64,000 bases of DNA from Gammaproteobacteria bacterium (GCA_022826885.1 JAJDUB010000035.1:33459-97458); one strand, 5' to 3'; positions 17,961 to 27,148 are shown, numbered from the stretch's first letter. The notes: generated from the letters alone by a model not told the origin. Program-made: numbers and translations.

Positions 17961-17972
17961 GTTTGCAATATA
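17942..17972 (-). promoter_or_regulatory. Candidate HsdM-HTH operator (direct repeats over the start codon)
   Basis: On the plus strand TATTTGTAATATA (17942-17954) and TGTTTGCAATATA (17960-17972) repeat with starts 18 bases apart and 11 of 13 bases equal. They flank the hsdM ATG (17958-17960). The region is very A+T-rich. Binding by the fused XRE domain is an inference. Confidence 0.35.
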
Positions 17973-18052
17973 GCATATGTGTTTGGTGTTTGTCTACTTT
18001 TTTTCAGGGACAATCCTTGGAGGGCCGAAAAAGGCTTCCAGAAGAAGAAACC

Positions 18053-18077
18053 GGGGGCAGATTTCAAATCTGTCCCC
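18053..18077. repeat. Repeat family B palindrome (one mismatch)
   Basis: GGGGGCAGATTT and AAATCTGTCCCC surround a single C. It lies in the gap between the promoter side of hsdM and the end of the VOC gene, at the border of the defence operon. Confidence 0.78.
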
Positions 18078-18128
18078 TGACACATGATTTACGCAGGAAT
18101 TACGAAGGTTGCTAGTAGAGCAGTTCTT

Positions 18129-18620
18129 TCAGCTTGCGCTGCCGCCCCACACCTCGCGGGCCTTCTCATAGACCCCCTGGTCATAAGAGAACTCCACCAT
18201 ATTGCCTTCGGGATCGCGCACAAAACAGATGTAGCCGATCCGTTTCGGCATCTGTTGCGGGCCGAGGATCAGGCAACCGGCGTCCTTCGCTTTGGCGGCT
18301 ATGTCATCGACGGTCTGTTTATCCGGCACCTCGATGCCGATATGGTTGAACGGTCCCAGGGTAGGATGCTCAACAGGGGCGAACGGATCGTGGCCGGGGA
18401 AAAACTGGCCCAGCACCAGGATAAAAGGGCTGTCGCTCTGACTCTTGTCTCCGAGCCAGGCCGAATATCCGTCCTCGTCCTCTTCCCGGTCCAGCAGGGT
18501 CAGGTGCGTGAACTCCTCGTACCAGGCGATTACCTTGTCGATGTCCTTTACATGCAGGGCCAGGTGCGTCCACGTGGGTTGCGTGGGCCGAAGCTCATGC
18601 TGAGGCTGGTCGGCGCCCAT
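18129..18620 (-). CDS. VOC (glyoxalase/dioxygenase-fold) family protein
   Basis: This 163-aa protein has two beta-alpha-beta-beta-beta repeats typical of the vicinal-oxygen-chelate fold: WTHLALHVKDIDKVIAWYEE in the first and FNHIGIEVPDKQTVDDIAAK in the second. It ends with YICFVRDPEGNMVEFSYDQG. His in THLALH, His in FNHIGIE and Glu in MVEFS are placed as metal ligands. It starts two bases after the TonB receptor stop, so the two are co-transcribed, and the substrate probably enters by that receptor. An extradiol dioxygenase, lyase or binding-protein role cannot be separated by sequence. Confidence 0.85.
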   Translation of the reverse strand: MGADQPQHELRPTQPTWTHLALHVKDIDKVIAWYEEFTHLTLLDREEDEDGYSAWLGDKSQSDSPFILVLGQFFPGHDPFAPVEHPTLGPFNHIGIEVPDKQTVDDIAAKAKDAGCLILGPQQMPKRIGYICFVRDPEGNMVEFSYDQGVYEKAREVWGGSAS

Positions 18621-18622
18621 TC

Positions 18623-20929
18623 CTAGTTCCAGCTGTATCTGACAGAACCGATGACCTCACGCGGCGGGATATATTCCCTGCTCGTGGTCCACAGCCCGTA
18701 TGGGTTGGTGAAGACGTTATTGACGCCGTTCTTGTCGAAGATATTGGTGACGCTCAGGCTCAAACTGAGCGGCATATTGCCCACGTCGTAGTCGAAATAC
18801 AGGTTGACGATATCGTAGCTGGGCACTGTGTCCACCCGGGGATGGTTGAATATGCGGGCCTGGAAGTCGCCCCTGTGGACATATTCCACCCGGGAATTCA
18901 GGATGGAACCGTCAGCAAAGTTATGGGTGTTCGACAGGGCGACTCTTGCCATAAGGTCCACCAGTTTCGGCGGTTCGTTACCCCTGAGATTGTTGGCGTT
19001 GTTCATCCTGATGCGTTCATCAACCGCGCCCGAGGTAAACAGGCCCAATACGAAGAGACTTGTTGCTGCCCGAAAATCCTCCACGTCGAGAGCGAATACA
19101 TCCGACTTCACCTTGCCGTCCTGCCAGGCCAGCATGCCGTCGAGTTGCCAGCCCTCGGCCAGCAGCCAGCTCATCTCGGATTCGATACCGTACTCCTCCG
19201 TCTTGGGAATGGTCCAGGTGCCCCCGGCAAACGGCGCCGGGTCCTCGTAGGTGAACTGCAGGTGTTCGTGGTCGTAGTAGAAGGCCGTGACGTTCAGGCG
19301 CACGCGCCCATCCAGGAATGTGTTGCGGGTGCCTATCTCGTATGACGTGACCTCTTCGGGCTTGAACCGGTCCGGTTTGAATATCCCGGGACTGCCGGAA
19401 CCGCCGTTCTTCCAGCCGGTAGACACCAGGCCGTAGACCAGGTTGTCCTCGGTGAGATGCACGTCTATCCCGGCCTTCCAGGTCACTTTCGAATCGTTCG
19501 TTTCCCGGCGGCCGTCCCCGAAAATGCCGAAGAACTGGGACGTCTCATCGAGCTGGTCCTCGTCCTGGTAACGCACGCCCGCGGTGACGGCGAACATCTC
19601 GTTCACCCGGAACGTGGCCTGTCCGTAGGCGGCGTAGTCCTCGCGGGTAACGGTGCGGACTTCGGTAAAATTCAAATCGGACTGGAACGGCGGCAGGGTC
19701 TGAGCGTTCAGTTGCGCGCGGGGCAGGGATGCCGGCGATGCCGAGAACGGCGATGAGCCCGTGGCCTCCAGGAAGTCGTTGAAGTTCTCGTGGTGCAGGT
19801 AATAGCCGCCGATCACCCAATCCAGTTGCTCGCCGCTGTAGCTGATGCTGATCTCCTGGCTGACGGCATCGGAATCGTTGTCCCAGAACGGCAGTATGTC
19901 CCAGTTATTGAATGAGAAACCGAAATTGATGAGGGCAGTGTTCTCTTCGTTCAGGCGGTCGCCGTCCACCGACTGCTCCTTCCTGAGCACCTGCCAGCCG
20001 GTCAGCGACTTGACCGTCACGCCCATGGGGGCCGCCCATTCCATGATCAGCGATGCGCTGTAGTTTTCCAGCGCAAAGATGCCGGGGTAGTCCTGCGACA
20101 GTTCGCGCGTGTCGGGGTTGGGGTCGTTCTCATTCTTCTGCGCCGCGGCGCCGTGGTCGGCATCGTGCACGAAGACCTGGGCGTGCGCCGAGAAGTCTTC
20201 CGACGGTTGCCACAGCACCGCCAGTTTGCCGGTGAAGGAATCGGCATCGTCCAGGTCATAGCCGTCCAGTTCGCCGCCCTCTATCTCCGCGAAGCCGTCT
20301 CGCTCGTACTTCTGGACCGCGGCACGGAATGCCCACGTGTCCGAAAGCGGCACGTTGATCGACGCCCGACCGCGGATGTTGTCATAGGTGCCGTAACTGA
20401 GTTCGACGGAGCCTTCCATCCTGTCGGTATGGGGTTTCTTCGTCACGACGTTGATGGATCCGCCCGTGGTGCCCTGGCCGAACTCCGTGCCCTGCGGGCC
20501 GCGAAAGACCTCGACTCGTTCTATGTCACCGAGGTCAAGGCCCATAGCCAGCGGGTTGGCAAGATAAACGCCGTCGATATAGGTCAGCACGCTGGGTTGC
20601 GTGGTGAGGTTCTGGGCCGTTTCCCAGCCGACGCCGCGAATGGTCACGACACGGCCGGCGCCGTCGTTTTTCGCGACAACGAGCCCGGGCACGTAGCCGT
20701 TGAAGTTGTCCAGTCTTACCACGTTGGATTTGTCGAAGTCCGCGCCGGACAGCACGGATACCGCAATGGGCGCATCCTGCAGCGACACCTCGCGTTTGCG
20801 CGCGCTCACCACGATCTCCTCCAGGACTGACTGCGCCAGGACAGGCGGTGGCGCAATCATGGTTGAAGTGACAACTCCGGCGACGAAAACCTTTACCAGC
20901 CGATATGCGTCTTTATCGAACTTGATCAT
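18623..20929 (-). CDS. TonB-dependent outer-membrane receptor
   Basis: This protein has about 768 aa. An N-terminal hydrophobic signal (VFVAGVVTSTMIAPPPVLA) precedes the TonB-box-like LEEIVVSAR. A plug follows (VVTIRGVGWETAQN, VLTYIDGVYL, DIERVEVFRGPQGTEFGQG, GGSINVVTKKP), then a long beta-barrel ending in IGSVRYSWN with an aromatic near the C-terminus. The ATG at 20929 is favoured over a TTG at 20935 because GGGGG lies at normal distance. It resembles receptors of the aromatic/xenobiotic type in marine and soil Proteobacteria, and its neighbours (VOC, MFS, Rieske, amidohydrolase) suggest uptake of an organic substrate rather than a siderophore. Confidence 0.93.
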   Translation of the reverse strand: MIKFDKDAYRLVKVFVAGVVTSTMIAPPPVLAQSVLEEIVVSARKREVSLQDAPIAVSVLSGADFDKSNVVRLDNFNGYVPGLVVAKNDGAGRVVTIRGVGWETAQNLTTQPSVLTYIDGVYLANPLAMGLDLGDIERVEVFRGPQGTEFGQGTTGGSINVVTKKPHTDRMEGSVELSYGTYDNIRGRASINVPLSDTWAFRAAVQKYERDGFAEIEGGELDGYDLDDADSFTGKLAVLWQPSEDFSAHAQVFVHDADHGAAAQKNENDPNPDTRELSQDYPGIFALENYSASLIMEWAAPMGVTVKSLTGWQVLRKEQSVDGDRLNEENTALINFGFSFNNWDILPFWDNDSDAVSQEISISYSGEQLDWVIGGYYLHHENFNDFLEATGSSPFSASPASLPRAQLNAQTLPPFQSDLNFTEVRTVTREDYAAYGQATFRVNEMFAVTAGVRYQDEDQLDETSQFFGIFGDGRRETNDSKVTWKAGIDVHLTEDNLVYGLVSTGWKNGGSGSPGIFKPDRFKPEEVTSYEIGTRNTFLDGRVRLNVTAFYYDHEHLQFTYEDPAPFAGGTWTIPKTEEYGIESEMSWLLAEGWQLDGMLAWQDGKVKSDVFALDVEDFRAATSLFVLGLFTSGAVDERIRMNNANNLRGNEPPKLVDLMARVALSNTHNFADGSILNSRVEYVHRGDFQARIFNHPRVDTVPSYDIVNLYFDYDVGNMPLSLSLSVTNIFDKNGVNNVFTNPYGLWTTSREYIPPREVIGSVRYSWN

Positions 20930-21026
20930 TTCCAACCCCCCTATAGAGAACAGTTGTATTTATGTTCAATTTTGTGACAAAAACTACAAAGGGACTTGCA
21001 CAAATGCGCCTTTTTATTTGATAAAA

Positions 21027-22274
21027 TCATGGATTCCTCCGTGCGGCGAGCACGGCATGGAATGGAACCAGCCGGGTTATCAGTATTGCGCCCAGCACCA
21101 GGCCGATACAGATAACGATAATCGCAGGATCGTAAGTGCCGGTAATATCGAACACCAGGTCCATCAGGAACGGGGTCAGTCCCTGGGTCAGGACGATCAC
21201 GCCGTACATGGTCCCGGAAATAGCGCCGTAGTGCCTGGTGCCGAAGTAGCGGGACAGGAAATAGGGCAGCACACCGTATTCCGTCCCGAGACCCAGCCCC
21301 ATCAACAGGCCGGACAACAGCAGCAACGGATAGCTGGAGGTTGATTCCAGCAGGAGCAGGCCGCACAGCGCCAGCAGGTAAAAGGGCGCGGCGATCCACG
21401 GCCTGGCTATGCGATCGAGCATATAGCCCATACCGATCTGCCACCCGGCGGTGACCAGGGAAAACGTCGCCAGAACGGTGGTTGCCTGGCCTGCCGGTAT
21501 GCCCCGGTCCATCAACATCGGCACCACGTGGGCGAAAATCGCAGTCATGCACCCCGCGCCCAGGGCAATGGCGGCCAGGATGATCCAGAAGGTAGGGGTT
21601 CCCAGGGCTTCCGTCAGCGTCAATCCCTGTGTCTTTTCAAGAGATTCCCGCGCACTCCGGATAGTACCTTTCGGTGGGTCTCTGAGCAGCAGGTACAGCA
21701 CCGGGAACCCGATCAGGATGATGGCCGCGCCGATCCCCTGAAACCCTGCCCGCCAGCCGTAACTGCTGATCAGCGCAAAGACAAACAGCGGCGACAAGGC
21801 CGCGCCGACGCCGTTGCCCAGGCCACCCGCAATGCCCAGGAACAACCCGCGCCGCTGGTCGAACCAGCCCGCGATCACCTTGGTAAACATCACCGAACTG
21901 GGGATCGCCGCACTGATGCCGATCAACGCGTAGACCGTGTAAAACTGGAACCGGCTGGCTTCGACCAGGGACACCGAAGCAACGGAGGCAGCGAACAGTA
22001 CGTTGCCCGTCAGGATAACCGGTCTGGCGCCGTAGCGGTCAATCAGGCGGCCGACAATCGGATAACTGATCGCCCCGGCAACGGCGATGATAAACAGGAC
22101 AAATGACACGGCAGAACGGGACCAGTCGAATTCCGTCGAAATGGGGATCAGGAACAGGCCGAAGACCGTGTACACCATGGGTGTCACGCTGACCCCGTTG
22201 CCTACGGTACAGGCGAAGACTACGCCTGCAGGGCGGGTGAATAACGATTTGTTAAGCGGCGCCGGCGTTTCCAT
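21027..22274 (-). CDS. MFS transporter (OFA/monocarboxylate-type)
   Basis: This 415-aa protein has about 12 hydrophobic segments. The loop between TM2 and TM3 reads GRLIDRYGARPVIL, the major-facilitator signature (GxLxDRxGxR), repeated in weaker form in the second half (GYMLDRIARP). The central loop (RDPPKGTIRSARESLEKTQG) is cytoplasmic. It is closest to monocarboxylate/oxalate-formate-type carriers, so a carboxylate substrate is plausible. It is on the same strand as and upstream of the TonB receptor with a 97-base gap, and may import into the cytoplasm what the receptor brings to the periplasm. Confidence 0.9.
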   Translation of the reverse strand: METPAPLNKSLFTRPAGVVFACTVGNGVSVTPMVYTVFGLFLIPISTEFDWSRSAVSFVLFIIAVAGAISYPIVGRLIDRYGARPVILTGNVLFAASVASVSLVEASRFQFYTVYALIGISAAIPSSVMFTKVIAGWFDQRRGLFLGIAGGLGNGVGAALSPLFVFALISSYGWRAGFQGIGAAIILIGFPVLYLLLRDPPKGTIRSARESLEKTQGLTLTEALGTPTFWIILAAIALGAGCMTAIFAHVVPMLMDRGIPAGQATTVLATFSLVTAGWQIGMGYMLDRIARPWIAAPFYLLALCGLLLLESTSSYPLLLLSGLLMGLGLGTEYGVLPYFLSRYFGTRHYGAISGTMYGVIVLTQGLTPFLMDLVFDITGTYDPAIIVICIGLVLGAILITRLVPFHAVLAARRNP

Positions 22275-22384
22275 ATCTGTCGATGATAAGCGGGAAGACC
22301 CTTACTTTCCAGGTTTGCCAGCCATTTGGTTGCAAAGTCTGCGGGCGCATCAGTGCAAGAAAGCTTTGTCCATCATTGCTAATT

Positions 22385-22463
22385 TATCCGCAGATGACGC
22401 AGATTACCGCAGATGAAAGGCATGTTTTTTGTTATCTGCGTTCATCTGCGTCATCTGCGGATA
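22385..22463. repeat. Inverted-repeat element built of ATCTGCG units
   Basis: The 20-bp arms 22385-22404 (TATCCGCAGATGACGCAGAT) and 22444-22463 are perfect inverse copies, and the CGCAGATGA unit is repeated again inside. It fills the intergenic space between the MFS gene and the divergent Rieske gene, ending 21 bases before the GTG start. In a transcript it would form a long hairpin just upstream of the ribosome site. Confidence 0.8.
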
Positions 22464-22484
22464 GATATTACAGAGGTAAAAAGC

Positions 22485-23519
22485 GTGGCAATTTTCTACG
22501 ATAATCCTGTCCTGCGCGACTACTGGTATGCCGTGGCAACGGAAGCGGAGATCGCCGATCAGCCCGTCGCCCGGGCCCTTCTCGGTGAGAATATCGTCAT
22601 TTACCGGGACTCCGCCGGCGCTGTCGTCGCTGCGCCTGACAGGTGTCCCCACCGTCAGGCGCCCCTTTCCGCCGGGAGCGTCGAAAAAGGAGTACTGACC
22701 TGCGGCTACCATGGCTGGTCATACGGCAGCGGGGGAAAGTGTGTCGCCATCCCGTCCGCCGACCCCGCGTTCCCCATTCCGGCCAACGCTCACCTGGCCT
22801 GTTACAATACGAGTACAAAATATGGGCTGGTCTGGGTCTGCCCGGGTGACTCTCCAAAACAGCTGCCGGCCATTGCCGAGGAACAGGACAGGTCTTTCCG
22901 GCGCATCAATAACCCTGTCGATCTCTGGCAGGTATGCGCCATGCGCATGACGGATAATTTCCTTGATATCTCCCACTTCCCCTGGGTCCATACCGGCACC
23001 TTCGGCAACAATCAGCGGCGTTCCGTCCCGGAGATAGAACTGGAAATGCTGGAGGGAGGCTATTACGGCTATAAATACCAGGTAGCAGCAGACAACCCGC
23101 CCGGCGCCGAACTCAGTTCAGGAAATACCGGGGAGGTGGTCAGCCGACAGATGACAACAGGGTTTCACCTGCCGTTTGCCGTACGCAGCACCATCACTTA
23201 TGACTCGGGGCTGCAACACATCATGCTGCTGTTGACTGCGCCCATTGACGATCTGACGTCGTATTTCACGTTCGTCGTATGGCGCAATGACGATTTCAGC
23301 GTGTCTGCCGAAGATATCATCACATTCGACCGGATGATAGGCGAAGAAGACAAGCGGATGCTGGAGAAAATCCCGGGAGTCCTGCCTTTTTCTCCCCAGG
23401 CGCTGGCCAATTCCCAGGCCGATAAACCGTCCGTTGCATGGCGCCACCAGTTCACCCGTCTGCTGGGTGCTCCGATGAAGGCCAGTGCCTGCGATAACGT
23501 TGCACCAGCCATCGGTTGA
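22485..23519 (+). CDS. Rieske non-heme iron oxygenase (VanA-like)
   Basis: This protein has about 344 aa. The Rieske cluster ligands are CPHR and CGYHGW (CxHx16-17CxxH) near residues 48-70. The mononuclear iron site is in NFLDISHFPWVHTGTFG. The GTG at 22485 is chosen because AGAGG lies nine bases upstream and homology starts at FYDNPVLRDYWYAVA. The family includes vanillate O-demethylase and related aryl or aminoacyl demethylases. No ferredoxin-reductase partner is adjacent, so electrons must come from an unlinked protein. The last 68 bases overlap the end of the second Rieske gene on the opposite strand. Confidence 0.9.
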   Translation: MAIFYDNPVLRDYWYAVATEAEIADQPVARALLGENIVIYRDSAGAVVAAPDRCPHRQAPLSAGSVEKGVLTCGYHGWSYGSGGKCVAIPSADPAFPIPANAHLACYNTSTKYGLVWVCPGDSPKQLPAIAEEQDRSFRRINNPVDLWQVCAMRMTDNFLDISHFPWVHTGTFGNNQRRSVPEIELEMLEGGYYGYKYQVAADNPPGAELSSGNTGEVVSRQMTTGFHLPFAVRSTITYDSGLQHIMLLLTAPIDDLTSYFTFVVWRNDDFSVSAEDIITFDRMIGEEDKRMLEKIPGVLPFSPQALANSQADKPSVAWRHQFTRLLGAPMKASACDNVAPAIG

Positions 23520-24630
23520 ACTGGGGTAGCGTACCCTCCTGCCAGGAATAACGGCCGCGCGGGCCGAAACGGGAGTTGAGTCCCTTCTGCACCATGGTAT
23601 CGGCGTAGACGTCCTGCACGTTGAAATTGTTCACGCCGGCTTCCGCCTGTTCGAACAGGTATTCGAACATCGGGTCTTTCAGCGCCTCAGGGTTGAAACA
23701 GTAATTGATGTCGATACTGATCTGCCCGGCTCCCTGTGCGTCGATAATGAAATAAGCGATCTCATCGGGCACCACCGCCAGGGCCAGGGTGGGCGGGATC
23801 AGGATGAACATCCCGCGTTTACGTTCCTCCAGGGTCAATTTCGGAAACACGGGCATCAGGCATTTTTTCGTCGGGTTGAACGAACCGTCAATTTCAGTGA
23901 AGTGCTGGATACGCGAGATGTGGTTCATGTCGTCGCGCCAGTCAAAAAAATCGCTCATGCCGCTGGGCGCGAAGGTCTGTAACGGTCCGTGCAGGCGGCT
24001 GGCATGATAGGGGTCATTGAAGTTCTCCATCATCACCTTCCAGTTCCATGGCAGGTCGGGAATTTTCGTGCCCGTACGCGTGGTGGTCTGCGGCAATTCG
24101 AAATGATCCAGCAAGGGGTCGAGCTCAGCCAGTGCCGGCGCCAGCGGCGCGGCCTGCTCATTGAAACTGGTGAAGATGAATCCCTGCCAGATTTCAACGG
24201 GCAGGGAAGGGAGGTTATGTTCTGCCTTGTTGAAGCCGATTGCCCGGTCCATTTCCGGCGCGCCGATCAGGCGCCCGTCCAGGGCATAGGTCCAGTGGTG
24301 GTAAGGGCAGACAAAGCGGCTGCAATGCCCTCCCTTTTCAGCCAGGACCATGCCGCGATGCCGGCACACCGCGGAAATCACCCGGATTCCCTGTTCAGTT
24401 CGGGCGACGATAAGCGGTTCATCCAGAATGGTTACGACAAGGTAATCGCCCACGTTGGGGACCTGGTCCACCCGGCCTGCGCACAGCCATTCCCGGTAGA
24501 ATATCGCCTCCTTCTCAAACCGGAAAAACTCTTCGGACGTGTAAACCTCGCGCGGCAGCAGGCACGCTTCGTCGGTGGGCAGGACGGATGCGTTGAACGC
24601 ACTGAGCATCTCTTCGCTGAACAGGTTCAT
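23452..24630 (-). CDS. Rieske oxygenase alpha subunit
   Basis: This 392-aa protein starts from the ATG at 24630, which has GGGGAG at good distance; an ATG-less extension to 24666 has no support. The Rieske centre is CRHRGMV and CPYHHW, and the catalytic iron site is ENFNDPYHASRLHG. The domain order (Rieske, then helix-grip catalytic domain) is that of ring-hydroxylating or quaternary-amine oxygenases. It is distinct from its VanA-like neighbour, so two oxidation steps are likely in this cluster. It is co-directional with the amidohydrolase and AraC genes upstream (64-base gap). The reductase component is not in the window. Confidence 0.9.
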   Translation of the reverse strand: MNLFSEEMLSAFNASVLPTDEACLLPREVYTSEEFFRFEKEAIFYREWLCAGRVDQVPNVGDYLVVTILDEPLIVARTEQGIRVISAVCRHRGMVLAEKGGHCSRFVCPYHHWTYALDGRLIGAPEMDRAIGFNKAEHNLPSLPVEIWQGFIFTSFNEQAAPLAPALAELDPLLDHFELPQTTTRTGTKIPDLPWNWKVMMENFNDPYHASRLHGPLQTFAPSGMSDFFDWRDDMNHISRIQHFTEIDGSFNPTKKCLMPVFPKLTLEERKRGMFILIPPTLALAVVPDEIAYFIIDAQGAGQISIDINYCFNPEALKDPMFEYLFEQAEAGVNNFNVQDVYADTMVQKGLNSRFGPRGRYSWQEGTLPQFNRWLVQRYRRHWPSSEHPADG

Positions 24631-24694
24631 AACTTGTCTCCCCAATGGCTGGTAAAGAGTACTCAATTTATAATATTACATTTGCCCGTTCTCT

Positions 24695-26074
24695 TCAGCC
24701 GGCGCGGACGTCCGGGATACCGGAGCGTTTGATAATGGCCTCGCCTGCGACCTGTGCGGCTGCGTAAAGTTCGTCTTCGTCAACCTGGGTATGCCGGTAG
24801 TTTTCGACCACGCGCACCCCGTCCACCCAGACGCTGTGCACGCCTCTGCCGTCCGCGCACCAGACCAGTTGCTGCAGGACGTTGAGCACGGGCCGCCATT
24901 CCGGCCGGTCCGTGTCGTGCAGGACGAAATCCGCCTTCTTCCCCACCGCGATTGATCCGATCTCGTCCTGCAGTTGCAATGCCCTGGCGCCGTTCAGCGT
25001 AGCCATGTCCAGCGCCTGGCCGGCGGGAAAGATTTTTGTGTCCTGGCGGGCATCCTTGAACAACGCCGCGGCCAGGGCCATTTTCTGCATCAGGTCCGAG
25101 CCGTAACCGTCGGTCCCGAGAGCGATATTCATGCCTGCCTGCGCCATTTCAGGCGCGCGGCCCAGCGCGCTGATGCCGAACGCGCCCTTCAGCGCGGCAA
25201 ACGGGCAGAGGATGGCGTTGGTCCGTGATTCAGCCAGCAGCGCCTCCTCCTGGTCGTCTATATGGACCAGGTGGGTCAGGCATAAATTGTCACCGAGCAC
25301 GCCGATTTCCGCCAGGTGCGCAATAGGCCGCCGCCCCAGGTTATCAAGATACCAGGCGGGGTCCGCCCGGTAAGGGCTCAGGTGCGCGGACACACCGAGA
25401 TTATTTGCATCGGCAAGCGCTTTCGCGGCTTTCCACACTTCGTCGGTGTTGGTCGAGTGGCCTATCAGGATGGGCCAGGCCGCGATCCTTGCGCCGGAAT
25501 CCGCCGGGAAACGCGCCACTTCCTGCTCCAGCAGGCGAATCGCCTTGCCGGTCAATGCCGCTTCATCGTCTTCCGGGCTGAATGCGCGGCCTTCAACCCA
25601 GGCGCCGATACGGCCGCGTATCCCGGCCTCAACAAGTCCCTCAAACACTTCATCCAGGTAACGGATCGTGCCGGCCTCGAGAAAACAGGTGGTCCCGGCG
25701 CGCAGCATCTCGACCGCCGCGAGCCGGGCCGAGAGACGTTCATCAGCGGGGGTATGGGCCAGGTAACGGGGGATCACCCAGCGCTGCAAGGTGTCGCCAA
25801 AGGCGTCGCTGATGTCGTCAGGCACGTAGCCCCGGGTCAGCGGGTCGCCGGTGATATGGATATGCGCATCGATAAACCCCGGCGTGATAACGAAGCGCCT
25901 GCCGTCGATCATGCTGGTAGCGTCAACCTTGTCCTCGAGCTCGCTTCGTTTGCCGAGCGCGGCGATACGATCGCCCCGGATCGCCAGGGCGCCATCCCTG
26001 ATAATCCGCCGTTCCTCGTCCTGGGTGACGATGACCGCTCCCTTGATGATCGTATCTACGCGTTCCGGCGTCAT
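24695..26074 (-). CDS. Amidohydrolase (ATZ/TRZ-type metal-dependent hydrolase)
   Basis: This 459-aa protein has the metal ligands of the cytosine-deaminase-like amidohydrolases: GFIDAHIHI (HxH), VSAHLSPYRAD, LTHLVHIDD and ALGTDGYGSD (terminal Asp). Relatives remove amino groups from purine-like, triazine or guanidino compounds. Its start overlaps the stop of the AraC gene by four bases (ATGA), so regulator and enzyme are made from one message. Together with the downstream Rieske gene this suggests a pathway that deaminates or opens a nitrogenous compound. The specific substrate is unknown. Confidence 0.9.
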   Translation of the reverse strand: MTPERVDTIIKGAVIVTQDEERRIIRDGALAIRGDRIAALGKRSELEDKVDATSMIDGRRFVITPGFIDAHIHITGDPLTRGYVPDDISDAFGDTLQRWVIPRYLAHTPADERLSARLAAVEMLRAGTTCFLEAGTIRYLDEVFEGLVEAGIRGRIGAWVEGRAFSPEDDEAALTGKAIRLLEQEVARFPADSGARIAAWPILIGHSTNTDEVWKAAKALADANNLGVSAHLSPYRADPAWYLDNLGRRPIAHLAEIGVLGDNLCLTHLVHIDDQEEALLAESRTNAILCPFAALKGAFGISALGRAPEMAQAGMNIALGTDGYGSDLMQKMALAAALFKDARQDTKIFPAGQALDMATLNGARALQLQDEIGSIAVGKKADFVLHDTDRPEWRPVLNVLQQLVWCADGRGVHSVWVDGVRVVENYRHTQVDEDELYAAAQVAGEAIIKRSGIPDVRAG

Positions 26075-27030
26075 ACGACCCTTTCTTCTGCCTGCCGGCG
26101 CCGGTATTCCCGGGGAGACATGCCGTATTCCTTGCGAAATACCCGGCTGAAATGCGCGGAGCCGTTAAAGCCCCAGCGGAAACAGATTTCCGAGATAGAT
26201 AAATCGGCATGCAGGGAACTGGCCAGGTCCGCACGACAGCGTTCGAGCCGGCGTGTGCGCAGGTAATGGATGAAACTGTTTCCCGCTTCGGTGAACAGGC
26301 GCTGCAGGTAGCGGGTGGACACGCCCTCCGCCTGCGCGACCACGCCGATGGTCAGGTCCGGCTCACACAGCAGGGTTTCTATTCTCTGGCAGATGCGCTG
26401 CAGGTGGTGTGCCCTGGCGCCGGATACCCCACCCAGACTGAATACCGACTTCTCGTCGCCGAGACCGGTAATCAGGAATTCGGTCAGCGCCGTTTCCACC
26501 GGGCGCAGTTGTTCAGGGGAAATGTCTTCGATCACTTCAGCCAGGGACCGCATCATGCCGGAGAAGACATGATTGATTCCGGATTGTGCCGATAGATGGC
26601 CGAGCTTTAAGGATAAGGGGGCAAACACCCGGGGGCTGAGTATCAGGCGTTGCGCCTTCACAAACAATTGCCGATAGTCCCGGGGAAAACGCATAATCGC
26701 CTCTACGTAGGTGGGGCCGTACACGATATCGCCCGGAACGAGTTGCAGCCGCTGGCTGTTATAGCTGAGCGTTGCTTCGCCTTCCAGCAGCAGGGTTAAC
26801 CAGATTGCCTCGTCCTGATTGAGGTAACGTCCGGCAATCTCGTGAGGCTCAGCGTCTACCAGGGCAAACTCCATTCCCAGGGGAGATTCGATGCAGAAGA
26901 TCTCGCCGCGAAAACCCACTTTGTCCGGTAATTCTCCGATCGGCAGGCATAAACGCCCCATGGCGTCGCGCCAGGCCTGCCCCTGCTCATGCTCAGGTAA
27001 GGTTGCCGTGGTGAATTTCCAGGATTTCAT
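26071..27030 (-). CDS. AraC-family transcriptional regulator
   Basis: This 319-aa protein has an N-terminal cupin-like effector region (AraC-binding-like; LLEGEATLSYNSQRLQLVPGD) and a C-terminal double HTH. The first HTH is around LTIGVVAQAEGVSTRYLQRLF, and the second is SISEICFRWGFNGSAHFSRVFRKEYGMSPREYR, the standard AraC signature. As first gene of the operon with the amidohydrolase and Rieske oxygenase, it is the probable inducer-dependent activator of that pathway. It is divergent from gltB over a 233-base region. Confidence 0.93.
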   Translation of the reverse strand: MKSWKFTTATLPEHEQGQAWRDAMGRLCLPIGELPDKVGFRGEIFCIESPLGMEFALVDAEPHEIAGRYLNQDEAIWLTLLLEGEATLSYNSQRLQLVPGDIVYGPTYVEAIMRFPRDYRQLFVKAQRLILSPRVFAPLSLKLGHLSAQSGINHVFSGMMRSLAEVIEDISPEQLRPVETALTEFLITGLGDEKSVFSLGGVSGARAHHLQRICQRIETLLCEPDLTIGVVAQAEGVSTRYLQRLFTEAGNSFIHYLRTRRLERCRADLASSLHADLSISEICFRWGFNGSAHFSRVFRKEYGMSPREYRRRQAEERVV

Positions 27031-27119
27031 GAAGCGGAGTCAACAATTTTTAGATGGTAAATATAATACCGGCCCGGCAGTTTGTCCAAAGGACGCTATC
27101 CGGGAACAGGCCCAGGCCC

Positions 27120-27148
27120 ATGACACGGGCTTGTGAATGGGATATACT
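27120..27148 (+). promoter_or_regulatory. Sigma-70-type promoter of gltBD
   Basis: ATGACA (27120-27125, five of six to TTGACA) and TATACT (27143-27148, five of six to TATAAT) are 17 bases apart. It would leave a leader of about 110 bases before the gltB ATG at 27264. Confidence 0.6.
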
